Positions 40,303-50,117 of a DNA stretch of 64,000 bases are shown here, piece by piece; position 1 is the stretch's first letter; each line of letters starts with the position of its first letter. Source of the stretch: Terriglobia bacterium (GTDB lineage Bacteria > Acidobacteriota > Terriglobia > JAJPHL01). Below the pieces are notes generated by a model that was not told where the DNA came from, did not search any database, and was given only the letters and a program-made list of their open reading frames with translations. The translations under genes were made by a program, and so were the position numbers. Location: the NCBI GenBank assembly GCA_021325275.1, contig JAJPHL010000063.1:89514-153513 (forward strand), read 5' to 3'.

Positions 40303-42828
40303 CTACTTTAGTCCCGAAACCACGTACAGCGCGCCGAGCCCGTAGTCCGCTGTATATGCGTAGGACTCGCAGTCGGGCGCCACGCGGATCGGTTGAATGG
40401 CCCATAGCCCCGTTCGATTCGCCGGAGCGAGTTCCTTCCACGGCGCCGTCTTTCCATCCGCGATATTCACGCGCGAGACTCGCGCCGGCATCTCGCCCGC
40501 GCGATCGACCAGCAGGGAATTGTCGCGGCAGAACGCCACAGGCGTAAGCCCGGTGACCGCGGGAATCCAACGCCGGGGTGAGCCATCGACCGGCAACAGT
40601 TGGATTCGTCCGTCCTTCCCCAGCGTTGCGACGATCCGGCCGTTGGTGGAGAGCACAATGTCGTCCGCATTGCGATCGAACTGGATGTCTTCATCCGAAA
40701 TGGCTCGAGGCTTCGCGTTGAGCGAATCCTGCACGTAGTACCGGAATTGATGTCCACCCTCGGCGCCGACGAAAACGATACTCTTGCTGTCGGGCAGCCA
40801 TCGTCCGTAAATGTGATGAATGCCGTCGTGAGTGAGCGGATGCGCGTCCCCGGCATGCACCGGCAAGGCCGTGAGTTGCGCCGGTTGTCCGCGCGGATTC
40901 ACCATGGCCCACTGGCCGTCCGGCGAGAGCGCCGTCGGGAAACCATCGCCGAGATGAACGGCCGGACCACCCTCGGAATCGCGAAGGAAAGTCAGAAACT
41001 CGCCGCTGGAAGCAGCATCGCCGCCCTCGTCAAACAAGATTTGCTTGCCATCGGCCGACAGCGCTTGGAGAAAAGACCAGTCGTGGAGATAGAGGTCCGA
41101 TTCCTTGGAGCTCCCTGCGGTTCGCACCATCAGCGAGGAGCTCCAAGCGACGTGGCCGATCAGCAGGCGACCGTCGGCGGCGACGTCGGCCAGCCAAAAG
41201 TATCCCGGAAACGACGCCACCACCCGCTCGTGCCCGCTTAGGTCCATTCTGTAAAGCTGCATCGTGATTCCATGCTGTGCGGCGGTAAACCAGACCGTGG
41301 CGCCATCCGAAGACCAAACGGCACTTGTGATGTTTGCAAATAGGCGCGATGTCGCCTGCTTCTTTCCCGCCGTGTCGATGATAACGACCCATCCCGTGCC
41401 GTCGGCGGTCAACGGACACTCCACCAGGGCGATCCGGTCGCCCTTGGGAGACATCTTCACGGAGTTAACATAGCCGTTGGTTTCGAAGATTTTCTTGCCG
41501 ATTGGATACTCGATTTGTTGGCCGGATGGCGCCCCGCGCACAACCACCAGTTGCGTGCCATCGGGAGACCAATCCGCCAGAAAAATCCCTTCCGCCATTT
41601 CACGCGGCGCGCCGCCGCCGACCGCCGCCCGCGCCAGTGTGCCGGGCGTCTCCGCCATGCGCTGGATCGGCGTCATGATGAGGGCCATCTCTCCATTTTT
41701 CGAAATGGCGATGGGGATGGCGTTCGAGATGCCTAAGGCGCGGGATTCGGGGCTGCTTTCCTGGGTCGAGAAGATCTCATATGGCTTTCCGTCCCACGCC
41801 GCGGAATAAATGACGCTCTTGCCGTCGTTGGAAAATTGGGCATTCGTGATGTAGCCGCGCCGGAATGTGATGCGATGAAATTCAGGTAACGCGGTGGAGT
41901 TTTGCCCGAGGCGTCCGATCGCGATTCCTGTGACGAGCAACACGATCGCCACGACTGCGGCCCACGGCCACAGCGACTTCTTGCGTTCCGGCGCCGCTTG
42001 CGCGACGGTTGTCGTAGTGCCGCTCGACGCTTCGATCGCAAAAGCTAAATCGCTGGCGGATTGAAAGCGCTGCTCCGGCGATTTTTCCAGACACCGCCGT
42101 ACGATTCGCTCCAGTGCGGCCTCGGACAACGGCGGCGGATCGTCCTTGATAATGGCCGTCAGCGTTTCCGGCGCAGAATCGCGATGGAAAGCACGCTGCC
42201 CGCTGAGCATTTCGTACAGAATCACGCCGAGACTGAAAATATCCGCGCGATAGTCGGCTGATGTGCCGCGCGCTTGCTCCGGCGACATGTAGCCGATGGT
42301 CCCGAGCGCGACGCCCGGCGTGGTGGCCGCGCTGCGCGTCAGTTCTCCGATTTCCTCCTCGGCGACTTTGGCCAATCCGAAGTCGAGGATTTTTACCCGC
42401 CCGTCGTTGGTGACGAAAAGGTTTTCCGGCTTCAGATCGCGATGCGTGACTCCTTTGGCATGAGCCGCGGCGAGTCCCGTGGCGGCCTGCCGCGCATAGT
42501 CGAGCGCTTTGCGCCGCGATACCGGTAGCTCCTCGCGGAGCGTTCGGCCTTCCAGCAACTCCATCACGAGGTAGGGAACGCCTTCATGCGTGCCCACGTC
42601 GTAGATCGCCAGAATATTCGGATGATTCAGCGATCCCACGGCGCGCGCTTCCTGTTCGAATCGGCGCAGGCGGTCGGCGTCCGCCGCGAAAGATCCGGGA
42701 AGCACCTTCACCGCGACCTCGCGATTCAGGCGCGAATCGCGCGCCCGATACACTTCTCCCATTCCACCGGCGCCGAGCGGCGCGAGGATTTCGTACGGTC
42801 CAAATTTGGCGCCTGAAGGGACGGGCAT
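40303..42828 (-). CDS. Ser/Thr protein kinase with C-terminal PD40 beta-propeller
   Basis: An 841-residue Hanks-type kinase. The kinase domain (about 10-270) has [30 protein letters not shown] (ATP-binding Lys), [12 protein letters not shown] and KILDFGLAK, and [22 protein letters not shown] membrane helix ([20 protein letters not shown], about 290-310) leads to an extracytoplasmic WD40/PD40-like propeller of repeated sequences such as [29 protein letters not shown] and [12 protein letters not shown]. This architecture is greatly expanded in Solibacter-type genomes. I use ATG 42828; a TTG two codons earlier is the alternative. Substrates unknown. Confidence 0.95.
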   Translation of the reverse strand: MPVPSGAKFGPYEILAPLGAGGMGEVYRARDSRLNREVAVKVLPGSFAADADRLRRFEQEARAVGSLNHPNILAIYDVGTHEGVPYLVMELLEGRTLREELPVSRRKALDYARQAATGLAAAHAKGVTHRDLKPENLFVTNDGRVKILDFGLAKVAEEEIGELTRSAATTPGVALGTIGYMSPEQARGTSADYRADIFSLGVILYEMLSGQRAFHRDSAPETLTAIIKDDPPPLSEAALERIVRRCLEKSPEQRFQSASDLAFAIEASSGTTTTVAQAAPERKKSLWPWAAVVAIVLLVTGIAIGRLGQNSTALPEFHRITFRRGYITNAQFSNDGKSVIYSAAWDGKPYEIFSTQESSPESRALGISNAIPIAISKNGEMALIMTPIQRMAETPGTLARAAVGGGAPREMAEGIFLADWSPDGTQLVVVRGAPSGQQIEYPIGKKIFETNGYVNSVKMSPKGDRIALVECPLTADGTGWVVIIDTAGKKQATSRLFANITSAVWSSDGATVWFTAAQHGITMQLYRMDLSGHERVVASFPGYFWLADVAADGRLLIGHVAWSSSLMVRTAGSSKESDLYLHDWSFLQALSADGKQILFDEGGDAASSGEFLTFLRDSEGGPAVHLGDGFPTALSPDGQWAMVNPRGQPAQLTALPVHAGDAHPLTHDGIHHIYGRWLPDSKSIVFVGAEGGHQFRYYVQDSLNAKPRAISDEDIQFDRNADDIVLSTNGRIVATLGKDGRIQLLPVDGSPRRWIPAVTGLTPVAFCRDNSLLVDRAGEMPARVSRVNIADGKTAPWKELAPANRTGLWAIQPIRVAPDCESYAYTADYGLGALYVVSGLK

Positions 42829-42915
42829 CGTCAACGGCGAGTATACAATACCAACTCTTTGTAAAAAGGTTTGTCGTTTGGGGCGGCGCGTGCGCTTCGG
42901 TGTACGCTTATTTGC

Positions 42916-43548
42916 ATGAGACTCCTCGCTGCTTCGCTCTTACTGGCTGCCGTCGCCAGCGCGCAATCCGTCGATCAATTGACGCCGCATAACGTGAAGC
43001 TCGAGGCCGTTGACTACCTCGGAAAACGCGCCGTGAAAGTCGTCGAAGCAGGGATGGCGCCCAACGGCGAAGCGTACGCCGTGTTGAAAGGCGCCGACTT
43101 CCACAATGGCGCGATCGAAGTGGAGTTAGCCGGACGTCCCGCGGCGGGCGCGCAGGAAGGCGCGCGTGGATTCGTCGGAATCGCGTTCCGCCTGCAAAAC
43201 GGCAAGTACGAATACATCTATCTGCGCCCCACCAACGGACGCGCCGACGATCAAGTCCGCCGTAATCACTCCACGCAATACAGCTCGCATCCGGACTTCA
43301 GCTTCGCGGTGTCACGGCAGCAGTCGCCGGAGAAATACGAAAGCTATGTCGACCTCGAACCGGGCGTCTGGACCAAATACCGCATCGAGATCGAAGGAAC
43401 CAAGGCGCGGCTCTTCGTCCACGGCGCCAGTCAGCCATGCCTGATTGTGAACGACATGAAACTAGGCGATTCCTCCGGCGCGGTCGCGCTGTGGATTGGT
43501 CCCGGCACGGAAGGCTATTTTGCGGGTCTGAAGATCACTCCGAAGTAA
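42916..43548 (+). CDS. exported protein, concanavalin-like/DUF1080-like fold
   Basis: A 210-residue secreted protein with signal peptide [18 protein letters not shown]. The mature part ([66 protein letters not shown]) has the beta-sandwich pattern of DUF1080/LamG-type sugar-binding or hydrolase-like domains. No catalytic residues can be assigned. The start at ATG 42916 is chosen because the signal peptide begins there; no clear ribosome site is visible, so it may be leaderless or weakly translated. It is divergent from the kinase gene. Confidence 0.7.
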   Translation: MRLLAASLLLAAVASAQSVDQLTPHNVKLEAVDYLGKRAVKVVEAGMAPNGEAYAVLKGADFHNGAIEVELAGRPAAGAQEGARGFVGIAFRLQNGKYEYIYLRPTNGRADDQVRRNHSTQYSSHPDFSFAVSRQQSPEKYESYVDLEPGVWTKYRIEIEGTKARLFVHGASQPCLIVNDMKLGDSSGAVALWIGPGTEGYFAGLKITPK

Positions 43549-43607
43549 GAACGCAAGTCGTTCGTTGGCGTTGACATGTCAACTTCGCTCGCATACCATC
43601 CCGACAA

Positions 43608-45767
43608 ATGGCCGCTCAGCACGAGAACGACGAGAGTCGGACCTCTGCGAATCTAGGGGACGCTCTTGTTTCAAATCGCGCGCGCGCAGAGCCCTCCACA
43701 ATCTCCGGAGCCATTGGGGAAACGGCGGCGACCTCTGCAGGAATGAAGTCCGCCGCCGATCCAGGCGCCGACGGCGCTCCGAAAACAACTTGGGGTGTGC
43801 TAGGTCTTCTTTGCGCGACGATCCCGATTTGCGCCTGGGTTTTCAAGACGTGGGATCTGTCGGATTTTCCAGAGACGTTCACGAGCGAGTGGTTTTGGTT
43901 CTGGATCGCCGTTTGCTTCCTTGCCGCAACTATCTGGTCGTCGCTGCTCCCTAAGCGCTCCCAGGTGGACAAGGTCCTCCTGGTGTTCCTGTGCATTTCC
44001 ACTGTAGCGGTCGGCGTCATCGGATTACTCGTCCGTCGCGAGGCGGCGCCGTCTCTTAACGCATTTACGGTGGATATTTTCAAGTCCCGCGCCTCCGATG
44101 ATGAAACTCAGCGTGTGGCCGCCCGGATTCGGGAACAGGTTCTAACGGACCTTGAAAAGATCGGCCAAAGCTGGCCCAAGGAATTCTCCGTCAATCGGCG
44201 AGAACGAGAAGTGAAGGGTGGACGTGAAGAAAGTATCTCGTATGTCAGAAAATGGGCTCATCGCGAGGACACAAGTGTGACCTTTGCGGTTAAACCTGGG
44301 GCACATTTGGCAATGTGGATCGAGTTGGGCGTGTCGAAGGATGGCGCCAGTTTCGAGGGGCGTGCGCATTTCATCAAAGTGGCGAAGTTTGGCAAGGAAA
44401 TCCATGCGCAAGACTCCAGTGACTTCGGCGGCTCAGGCGAATATGTCGACACGTTTACGATCGCCAAGGTAGGGAGTAACGAGTCGCCGGACTTGCGCCG
44501 GACAGACGACGGAATTGTTCAGGTAATAGATTTTTTTTGGGGACTGGCGAATTATCGAAAGGGAAACTATGACATCGCGCTGAGGATCCTGCCGCAGATC
44601 AAGGACTCCAGCGCGCAACGTTACGCCGGTCGCGCCGCTGAGGAGAAGGCCTATACCAGCCGCCAAGCGCTTGCCTATTTCCACAAAGCGCAGGAGTACT
44701 TTAAAACGGCGTTGTCGATGATGGACCGAAGTGATCCGTCCGTTCCGTCGGCTCTCATGGATCTTGGACTTGCTTGTTCCCAATCGTTCGCATATGGCGA
44801 TGACTTGGAGGCGACCGTTCCCTGTGCACTGAACGCCTTCGATGCCGCTGCGGAGATTTACAGATCAAGGGCCAGTTCGGAAGGAATGGCCGGCGTCTTG
44901 AAGCACAAAGCGTTCTTAGAATACAACCTGTATGAGCGGAGCCCGATTGGAGTCGGACAGGATCACTTACGGAACGCGGAAGCGCTGCTGAAAGAAGCCA
45001 TTCCCCATTTGTCGCCGAAGTCGACCGACTATCGCTCGGCTAAGTCTCTAGAGGGCACCGTGCTTGGTGAAAGAGACGAGTACCGTGAAGCCATCAAGAA
45101 GTACGAGGAGGTATTGAGGCTGTGCATCGACGCTGGGGATTCCGAGACTGCAGCCAAGACCTCACGCATCCTCGGAAATACGCAGACGTATTATGCAATC
45201 GAGTCAGGAAGCCCTGCCGTTTATGCGGAAGCCCAGCGCAGTCTTGAGCGGAGTGCCCAGAGTTGTGCGCCGGATCTCCTGGAGTGCTACTTGTCCCACC
45301 GGGATTCCGGCAATTCGGCGTTGAGGTGGGCCAAGGCTGAGTTCCGGCGGGGATCGACGGAATGGAAAGACCAGGTTGACCGCGCGGTAAAAGAATACGG
45401 CGAAGCCAAGGGCTTCCTTTCTGGAGCGAATCAGCCTTTCACATTTGCTGAGGCATCATGCAAAGCTGGAGGCGCTTATACCGAGAGATCCTTCCAGACT
45501 AGACCTCCTCAAAAGGACGACCTGCTGGCGGCGTTAGGGGAACTGAATGATGCCATCGGTGCGCAGCCTTCCGATGAAAGCGCCCGCCCGCTGCTCGCAG
45601 CGCTGCTTCGAAAACGCGCTGCCTACTACCGCCGACTCCATTGGGCGTCGCGGGCGGCCGGATACCTGGATCTAGCGCGCAAGGACGAAGAGGAGTCTGC
45701 AAAGATTCGAAATTCGGGTACCGCTAAAGTCGATGCTATTCCGGATGCCTGTCGCGAAGACCGCTAG
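43608..45767 (+). CDS. three-helix membrane protein with TPR-like C-terminal region
   Basis: A 719-residue protein. After a polar N-terminus of about 60 residues come three membrane helices (VLGLLCATIPICAWVF; FWFWIAVCFLAATIW; VLLVFLCISTVAVGVIGLLV; about 62-145). A soluble region of unknown family follows (VNRREREVKGGREES, AMWIELGVSKDG), then from about 310 helical repeats of TPR type (NYRKGNYDIALRIL, REAIKKYEEVLRLCIDAGD). Codon and base use look more AT-rich and less biased than in the neighbours, so it may have been acquired by transfer. I do not recognise its family or function. Confidence 0.7.
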   Translation: MAAQHENDESRTSANLGDALVSNRARAEPSTISGAIGETAATSAGMKSAADPGADGAPKTTWGVLGLLCATIPICAWVFKTWDLSDFPETFTSEWFWFWIAVCFLAATIWSSLLPKRSQVDKVLLVFLCISTVAVGVIGLLVRREAAPSLNAFTVDIFKSRASDDETQRVAARIREQVLTDLEKIGQSWPKEFSVNRREREVKGGREESISYVRKWAHREDTSVTFAVKPGAHLAMWIELGVSKDGASFEGRAHFIKVAKFGKEIHAQDSSDFGGSGEYVDTFTIAKVGSNESPDLRRTDDGIVQVIDFFWGLANYRKGNYDIALRILPQIKDSSAQRYAGRAAEEKAYTSRQALAYFHKAQEYFKTALSMMDRSDPSVPSALMDLGLACSQSFAYGDDLEATVPCALNAFDAAAEIYRSRASSEGMAGVLKHKAFLEYNLYERSPIGVGQDHLRNAEALLKEAIPHLSPKSTDYRSAKSLEGTVLGERDEYREAIKKYEEVLRLCIDAGDSETAAKTSRILGNTQTYYAIESGSPAVYAEAQRSLERSAQSCAPDLLECYLSHRDSGNSALRWAKAEFRRGSTEWKDQVDRAVKEYGEAKGFLSGANQPFTFAEASCKAGGAYTERSFQTRPPQKDDLLAALGELNDAIGAQPSDESARPLLAALLRKRAAYYRRLHWASRAAGYLDLARKDEEESAKIRNSGTAKVDAIPDACREDR

Positions 45768-45901
45768 CGATTCGTGACTCTTCCCTCGCCGCTCCTCCGA
45801 CTCGCAAGTTGCACAGATTCGCAGCAAATTCTCCAACTAGTGCCGGCGCAAGTGCTTGGTTTGAAAGCCCATCCAAAGCGAATCTATCACTTAGGGAAAA
45901 G

Positions 45902-45930
45902 TTGACAACCTATTGATTCTTAACTATATC
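45902..45930 (+). promoter_or_regulatory. near-consensus sigma-70 promoter
   Basis: TTGACA (45902-45907), 17 bp, TATATC (45925-45930). The expected transcription start is near 45937, about 70 bases before the small ORF at 46010. It is one of the best promoter matches in the window. The 5' leader contains GTAGGAAC twice (45969 and 45981). Confidence 0.65.
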
Positions 45931-46009
45931 TTAGCGTAACCAACGGCTCAGCCGGGACATCAATTTAGGTAGGAACTTACGTAGGAACCTTCTCCCGAGG
46001 TGAAAGACT

Positions 46010-46162
46010 ATGAAGCGTAAAACTGAAATCTACCATGACATTCCCCTGTTCGAAGCTAATGCCGAGGACGAGATCGACGAAGTGTTCGAGAGCGTAATCT
46101 GGGATCTGTGCGGCCGGAGCCCGCGCAACGACCGCGCTCGCAGTGACTTGAACGTACATTAA
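46010..46162 (+). CDS. small acidic protein, 50 residues, unknown
   Basis: ATG at 46010 with a good GAGGTGA ribosome site and a near-consensus promoter 80-108 bp upstream; stop TAA at 46160. The 50-residue product (MKRKTEIYHDIPLFEANAED, then EIDEVFESVIWDLC and a polar, Arg-rich end) is acidic in the middle, has one Cys and one Trp, and has no signal peptide or membrane helix. I know no family. The strong promoter and ribosome site argue that it is real; it could be a small regulator or peptide precursor. The next gene, a TonB-like protein, starts 62 bp later. Confidence 0.55.
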   Translation: MKRKTEIYHDIPLFEANAEDEIDEVFESVIWDLCGRSPRNDRARSDLNVH

Positions 46163-46224
46163 TTGCAAACGTTCTGCCACGCGTAACCCGAATCGCGCGT
46201 CTATTGAACGCAGTATAATCACTC

Positions 46225-47901
46225 ATGCGCGTGATCGTGAGATCAGCGCCGGTACCTCCGGCGAACGACGACCAGTTGCGTCTGTTGGCGCCGGAAACCA
46301 GCCGTTGGGACGAGCTTGGCGGCAACCTCGTGGCGCTGATCGACACGATGACGCGCCGCCGCCCCTGGGACGCGCGTCCGCCATTCCAAATTGTCACGCA
46401 GCCGGCCTGGGACCCGCGGCGTTCCATGACCGCGTCGCTGTTCTGCCACACGGCGGTTGTGTTTCTCCTCTTCAATCTCACGGCGCTGCTGCGATTCGCC
46501 GGCGACGACGACCATCCCCAGCACGCGCGACTCGATACGCAGCGATTGCAATGGTATGTGATGTCCGACCAACTGCCGGCCATCGGCGATTCCAGTAAGG
46601 ACCGGAAAACGCCGGCCGCCAAGGGCGCCAAGCACAAAGCCGACGCGCGGCCCAACGTGCACCATCCGCAGAAAATCGTTTCGAGTCCCGAAAATCCCGA
46701 CAACAACGCGCAGACTATCGTGCAACCCGACGTTCCGAAAATCAAATTGACGCAAAACCTCGCGCTGCCGAATCTGGTGATGTGGCAAGACATCGAGCGT
46801 CCCGCGCCCCCGGTGGATTTGGTGAAGGCTCCGCTACGCGTACCCGCCGAGTTGGTGAAGCACGACGTGCCGTTGCCGCCGGAATTGCCGAATCTTGAGC
46901 GCAAACTCGGCGACCTGAAAGTCGCCGCATCGCTGGCGCCGCTCCCGGCGCCCGCGCTTCCTGTGGAACCAGCGACAACCGCAGCGGGGAACACGCCGCC
47001 TGCTCCTGCGCCCGCGCCGGCACCGCCCGAACCACCGCCGCCTGATACGTCGGCGATCGGCGGAGGCGCGGAGGCCGAAGCGCGCATCCGCAAAGTCGTG
47101 GTGTTGAACGCGACTCCCGCGCCGCCGCCCCCAGGACCGATCGACGTGCCGAAGGGAAATCGCGCTGGAGCATTTAACGCGGGTCCGGACGCCACGCCTG
47201 CTCCTGAAAGTGGTGCAAAATCCCCAGGCGCAGGCGGGCCGGCCAACGATGCGGCGGCCCACGCAGGAAACGATGCACGACGCGATCTCGCAACCGGCCT
47301 GCACATCCCCGGACTCTCGATCTCCGGCAACGGCGCGCCCACTGCCGCCGCAATCGTGAATGGTCCGCCACGCGCCGTGTTGCCTCGCCCAACTACGCCC
47401 GCCGCTCCGACGTCTCCTGACGTTGGGTCGACGCGACCGAAGCCTGCGCCGATCCATCCCGACATACCGGATTCGGGATTTCCGCCGGGCAAGCGCATCT
47501 ACACCGTGTTCTTGAACATGCCGAGCCTCACGAGCGCCACCAACGCAAGCTGGCTGATGCGCTTCGCGGAGTTGGAAGTGCGTCCCGCGGGAACTCCCGA
47601 AGTGGCGATTTCCGCGCCCGTGGCCACGCACAAAGTCGACCCCGGATACGAACCCGACGCCGCGCGCGAACGCATCGAGGGTAAAGTGCAATTGCACGTG
47701 ATCATTCGCCGCGACGGCCACGTCGACACGGTGGAAGTGCTGCACAGTTTGGACCCGCGGCTCGATCAGCGCGCCATCAACGCGTTTTTGAAATGGCATT
47801 TCCAACCGGCGTTGCGCGAAGGCGTGCCGGTGGATCTGGAAGCGGTCATCGAGATTCCGTTCACGCTGCCTGCCGTGCGCCACGACTTCGCGCCGCATTA
47901 G
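46225..47901 (+). CDS. TonB-like energy-transducer protein
   Basis: A 558-residue protein with a cytoplasmic N-terminal part of about 70 residues, one membrane helix (ASLFCHTAVVFLLFNLTALL), a very long Pro/Ala-rich periplasmic spacer (about 100-430, e.g. PAPAPAPAPPEPPPPD), and a C-terminal TonB domain (VDPGYEPDAARERIEGKVQL, IIRRDGHVDTVEVLHSLDP, LDQRAINAFLKWHFQPAL). TonB passes the proton-motive force from ExbBD to outer-membrane receptors. Here the long N-terminal cytoplasmic part is unusual. A TonB-dependent receptor gene lies at 52156. The HAD-hydrolase gene starts 5 bp after its stop. Confidence 0.88.
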   Translation: MRVIVRSAPVPPANDDQLRLLAPETSRWDELGGNLVALIDTMTRRRPWDARPPFQIVTQPAWDPRRSMTASLFCHTAVVFLLFNLTALLRFAGDDDHPQHARLDTQRLQWYVMSDQLPAIGDSSKDRKTPAAKGAKHKADARPNVHHPQKIVSSPENPDNNAQTIVQPDVPKIKLTQNLALPNLVMWQDIERPAPPVDLVKAPLRVPAELVKHDVPLPPELPNLERKLGDLKVAASLAPLPAPALPVEPATTAAGNTPPAPAPAPAPPEPPPPDTSAIGGGAEAEARIRKVVVLNATPAPPPPGPIDVPKGNRAGAFNAGPDATPAPESGAKSPGAGGPANDAAAHAGNDARRDLATGLHIPGLSISGNGAPTAAAIVNGPPRAVLPRPTTPAAPTSPDVGSTRPKPAPIHPDIPDSGFPPGKRIYTVFLNMPSLTSATNASWLMRFAELEVRPAGTPEVAISAPVATHKVDPGYEPDAARERIEGKVQLHVIIRRDGHVDTVEVLHSLDPRLDQRAINAFLKWHFQPALREGVPVDLEAVIEIPFTLPAVRHDFAPH

Positions 47902-47906
47902 CCGCC

Positions 47907-48572
47907 ATGATCTTGCTAATCGACGCCGACGATACGCTGTGGGAAAACAACATCTACTTCGAACGGGTCATCGACCATTTTGTCGTCCGCCTGAATCATC
48001 CCCACATGACGCACGCCGAAGTCCGCGCGGCGATCGACGAAGTTGAGCGCGCCAATACGAAACTTCACGGCTACGGTACGGAGTCGTTCACGCGGAATCT
48101 CAGGGAAGTCTGCACGCGCCTGGCGCCAGAGGCGGCGGGCGATTGGATCGCTGAGCTTTGCCGCACGATCACCGAGCATCCCATCGAAGTGATCGAAGGC
48201 GTGCGCGAAACGCTCGCGTACTTGCAGGTGCGCCACCGTCTGGTTATGTTCACGAAAGGGAATCCCGCGGAGCAGTTCGGCAAGATCGAGCGCTCGGGGC
48301 TGAGCGCGCTGTTTCACGAGACGCGCGTAGTGAAGGAAAAAGACGCCGCGAGCTACGAAGCAATGTCGGCGGAACTCGATCAGCCGAAGGACTCGATTTG
48401 GATGATCGGCAACAGCCCGAAGTCGGATATCAATCCAGCGCTGGCCGCGGGATTGCGCGCCGTGTGGATTCCGCACGACGCCACGTGGGTCTTGGAGCAC
48501 GAAGAAGTCACGGCCGCGCCGGGGCGTCTGTTGACGTTGTCGCGATTCTCCGAATTGCGCGACTGGTTTTGA
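47907..48572 (+). CDS. HAD-superfamily hydrolase
   Basis: A 221-residue HAD-type phosphatase-like protein. Motif I is LLIDADDTLWENN (nucleophile first Asp, general acid second Asp), motif II MFTKGN, motif III Lys in KEKDAASY, and motif IV IGNSPKSDINPALAAG. A helical cap lies between motifs I and II. ATG 47907 is used because the fold begins there; a longer open frame to 47793 overlaps the tonB-like gene. It follows that gene by 5 bp. The substrate is unknown. It is convergent with higA. Confidence 0.88.
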   Translation: MILLIDADDTLWENNIYFERVIDHFVVRLNHPHMTHAEVRAAIDEVERANTKLHGYGTESFTRNLREVCTRLAPEAAGDWIAELCRTITEHPIEVIEGVRETLAYLQVRHRLVMFTKGNPAEQFGKIERSGLSALFHETRVVKEKDAASYEAMSAELDQPKDSIWMIGNSPKSDINPALAAGLRAVWIPHDATWVLEHEEVTAAPGRLLTLSRFSELRDWF

Positions 48573-48578
48573 GGCGCC

Positions 48579-48878
48579 TTAGGCCGCAATGCTCTCAGGC
48601 TGATAACGCCGCACTCGGATTCGAGACGCATGCTTCAAGGCCCGCGCTAAATCGTAGGCCATTTGCAATTTCAGCCACATTTCCGCCGTGCTGCCAAACG
48701 CCTTGGACAAGCGAACCGCCATTTCGGGGCTGATACCCGCGCGACCAGTCACCAAATTGCTCAGCGCTTGTCGGCTGACGCCGAGCACTTCCGCCCCTGC
48801 GGTCACACTGAGACCCAACGCCTCCAGACAGCCATGGCGCACGAGCTGACCCGGATGGACGGGGTTTTTCATCGGCAT
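48579..48878 (-). CDS. higA: HigA-family antitoxin
   Basis: A 99-residue Xre-type antitoxin: VHPGQLVRHGCLEALGLSVT then helix-turn-helix GAEVLGVSRQALSNLVTGRAGISPEMAVRLSKAFGSTAEMWLKLQ, the HigA/VapI signature. It neutralises HigB and represses the operon. ATG 48878 has AGGGAG at good spacing; the ATG at 48887 is too close to that site. It follows higB by 14 bp, toxin first, as is normal for higBA. Confidence 0.93.
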   Translation of the reverse strand: MPMKNPVHPGQLVRHGCLEALGLSVTAGAEVLGVSRQALSNLVTGRAGISPEMAVRLSKAFGSTAEMWLKLQMAYDLARALKHASRIRVRRYQPESIAA

Positions 48879-48892
48879 AGTCTTCATCTCCC

Positions 48893-49171
48893 TTAATGAT
48901 AGTCCGTCAATTCCACATCCCAAACATCGGCGCCTTCGAAGCGGAACACAATTCGCCAATTCGCGTTGACCGCCATCGACCAATAGCCCGCGAGATTTCC
49001 TTTCAGTTGATGGAGCCGGTACCCAGGGATATTCAGATCCTGTGGCGTTCCTGCGCTATCGAGTAAGGTCAGGATCTCGCGAGTTGTAGCCAGTAGATCG
49101 GGGCGAATCAGCCTCTTGTCCTCCCGCTCGTACAGACGTTTGAGGCCACGGTGCTTGAAGCTTCGAATCAC
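48893..49171 (-). CDS. higB: HigB-family mRNA-interferase toxin
   Basis: A 92-residue RelE/ParE-fold toxin of the HigB type: MIRSFKHRGLKRLYEREDKR, LNIPGYRLHQLKGNLAGYWS and VNANWRIVFRFEGADVWDVELTDYH, with the usual G-x-x-S and NWRI blocks. HigB cleaves mRNA on the ribosome. The start is GTG, and the predicted -10 ends only 8 bp upstream, so the mRNA is probably leaderless. It forms an operon with higA. Confidence 0.93.
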   Translation of the reverse strand: MIRSFKHRGLKRLYEREDKRLIRPDLLATTREILTLLDSAGTPQDLNIPGYRLHQLKGNLAGYWSMAVNANWRIVFRFEGADVWDVELTDYH

Positions 49172-49178
49172 CTAACAA

Positions 49179-49207
49179 ATTGTAAGGTGTCAATTGACAC
49201 TTGTCAA
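49179..49207 (-). promoter_or_regulatory. higBA promoter with operator palindrome between -35 and -10
   Basis: On the minus strand TTGACA (49202-49207), 17 bp, TACAAT (49179-49184). The spacer contains the perfect 14-bp palindrome GTGTCAATTGACAC (49187-49200), ideally placed for repression by HigA. The start site would fall at or next to the higB GTG. Confidence 0.75.
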
Positions 49208-49228
49208 CAGCGGCGGGAGAGCAAGGTC

Positions 49229-50113
49229 CTACTTCTTTCCGTGAGCCAGCGTGCTGCCCTCGGTTCTCCCCAGCACCCACTTGATCGCTTCCAGATACAT
49301 CTTCTCGATCTCCGGATCGGACCACGCTTCGATGGTGTGTCCCAGCGTTGAATAGAACACGCGACCCTTGCCGTACATCTTCGACCACGCCACGGGGAAA
49401 TCGTGATCGTCGCGCACGTGCGCCTTGATCGTGTAGTCGAGCTTCTTGTCGTCCAAGCGCAGCAACACGTTCACGTTGTCGCGCGACCAGCTCTTGGGCT
49501 GATAAATTTCGTCACGCTTGTTGAACGCCGCGGGGAATCCGCGCATCGCCGGAAACGCGGGATCTTCGAGAATGATCGGCGCATCGAACGTGCCCCAGGG
49601 ATGGCCGTCGAACCATCCGCCGATCATTTCGCCGTACTCGGGCCACTTGTAGTTGCTGTCGAGCGCGGCGTGAATGCCCACGAAGCCCTTGCCGTCGTCG
49701 TGCACGAACGACAGCAAATCTTTCTTCTGCTGGTCGTCTAACGGCGTTTCGCCGGTCGCGCTGGCCCACACGATGGCGTCGAAGTTTTGCAGATTCAGCG
49801 GTCGGAATCCGCCACCCGGTTTGCCGTCGGCCGGTTTGCGGATCACGTCGGGATCGGTGTAGATCTCGGTGTCCCACTCGCCGGACTCTTTGCCGAGTTT
49901 CCACACGGTCGCCATGGCGGTCGAGATGGAGTCGTGATGAAATCCTTTGGCCATACCGAAGACGAGCACTTTCTTCGTGGTGCGCGCCGGCGGATTGTTT
50001 GACGGCGGGCCGCCTCGACCCTGAGGAGCGTTCCCTTGAGGAGCAGTGGCCGGCGGCGTTTGTGCCGCGGCTAGCGCGGCGGCGAATGTGGCGATAAGAA
50101 AAAGTTTTCGCAT
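49229..50113 (-). CDS. ThuA-domain exported protein
   Basis: A 294-residue exported protein with signal peptide MRKLFLIATFAAALAAAQT and a ThuA-like (class I glutamine-amidotransferase-like) domain: KKVLVFGMAKGFHHDSIS, FDAIVWASATGETPLDDQQK, DGKGFVGIHAALDSNYKWPEY, GRVFYSTLGHTIEAW. ThuA was named for trehalose utilisation, but most exported homologues in acidobacteria and planctomycetes have no proven substrate. It is 4 bp downstream of the CocE-like gene, so the two form an operon. Confidence 0.88.
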   Translation of the reverse strand: MRKLFLIATFAAALAAAQTPPATAPQGNAPQGRGGPPSNNPPARTTKKVLVFGMAKGFHHDSISTAMATVWKLGKESGEWDTEIYTDPDVIRKPADGKPGGGFRPLNLQNFDAIVWASATGETPLDDQQKKDLLSFVHDDGKGFVGIHAALDSNYKWPEYGEMIGGWFDGHPWGTFDAPIILEDPAFPAMRGFPAAFNKRDEIYQPKSWSRDNVNVLLRLDDKKLDYTIKAHVRDDHDFPVAWSKMYGKGRVFYSTLGHTIEAWSDPEIEKMYLEAIKWVLGRTEGSTLAHGKK

Positions 50114-50117
50114 AGAG

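Noticed and set aside
46056..47498. 480-residue minus-strand open frame (Gly/Ser/Ala-rich)
   Set aside because: Antisense to the Pro/Ala-rich spacer of the TonB-like gene; low-complexity shadow.
49229..50113. ThuA-like protein as part of the trehalose pathway
   Set aside because: The gene is exported, 32 kb from the trehalose genes and paired with a CocE-like hydrolase; the name alone does not support a trehalose role.
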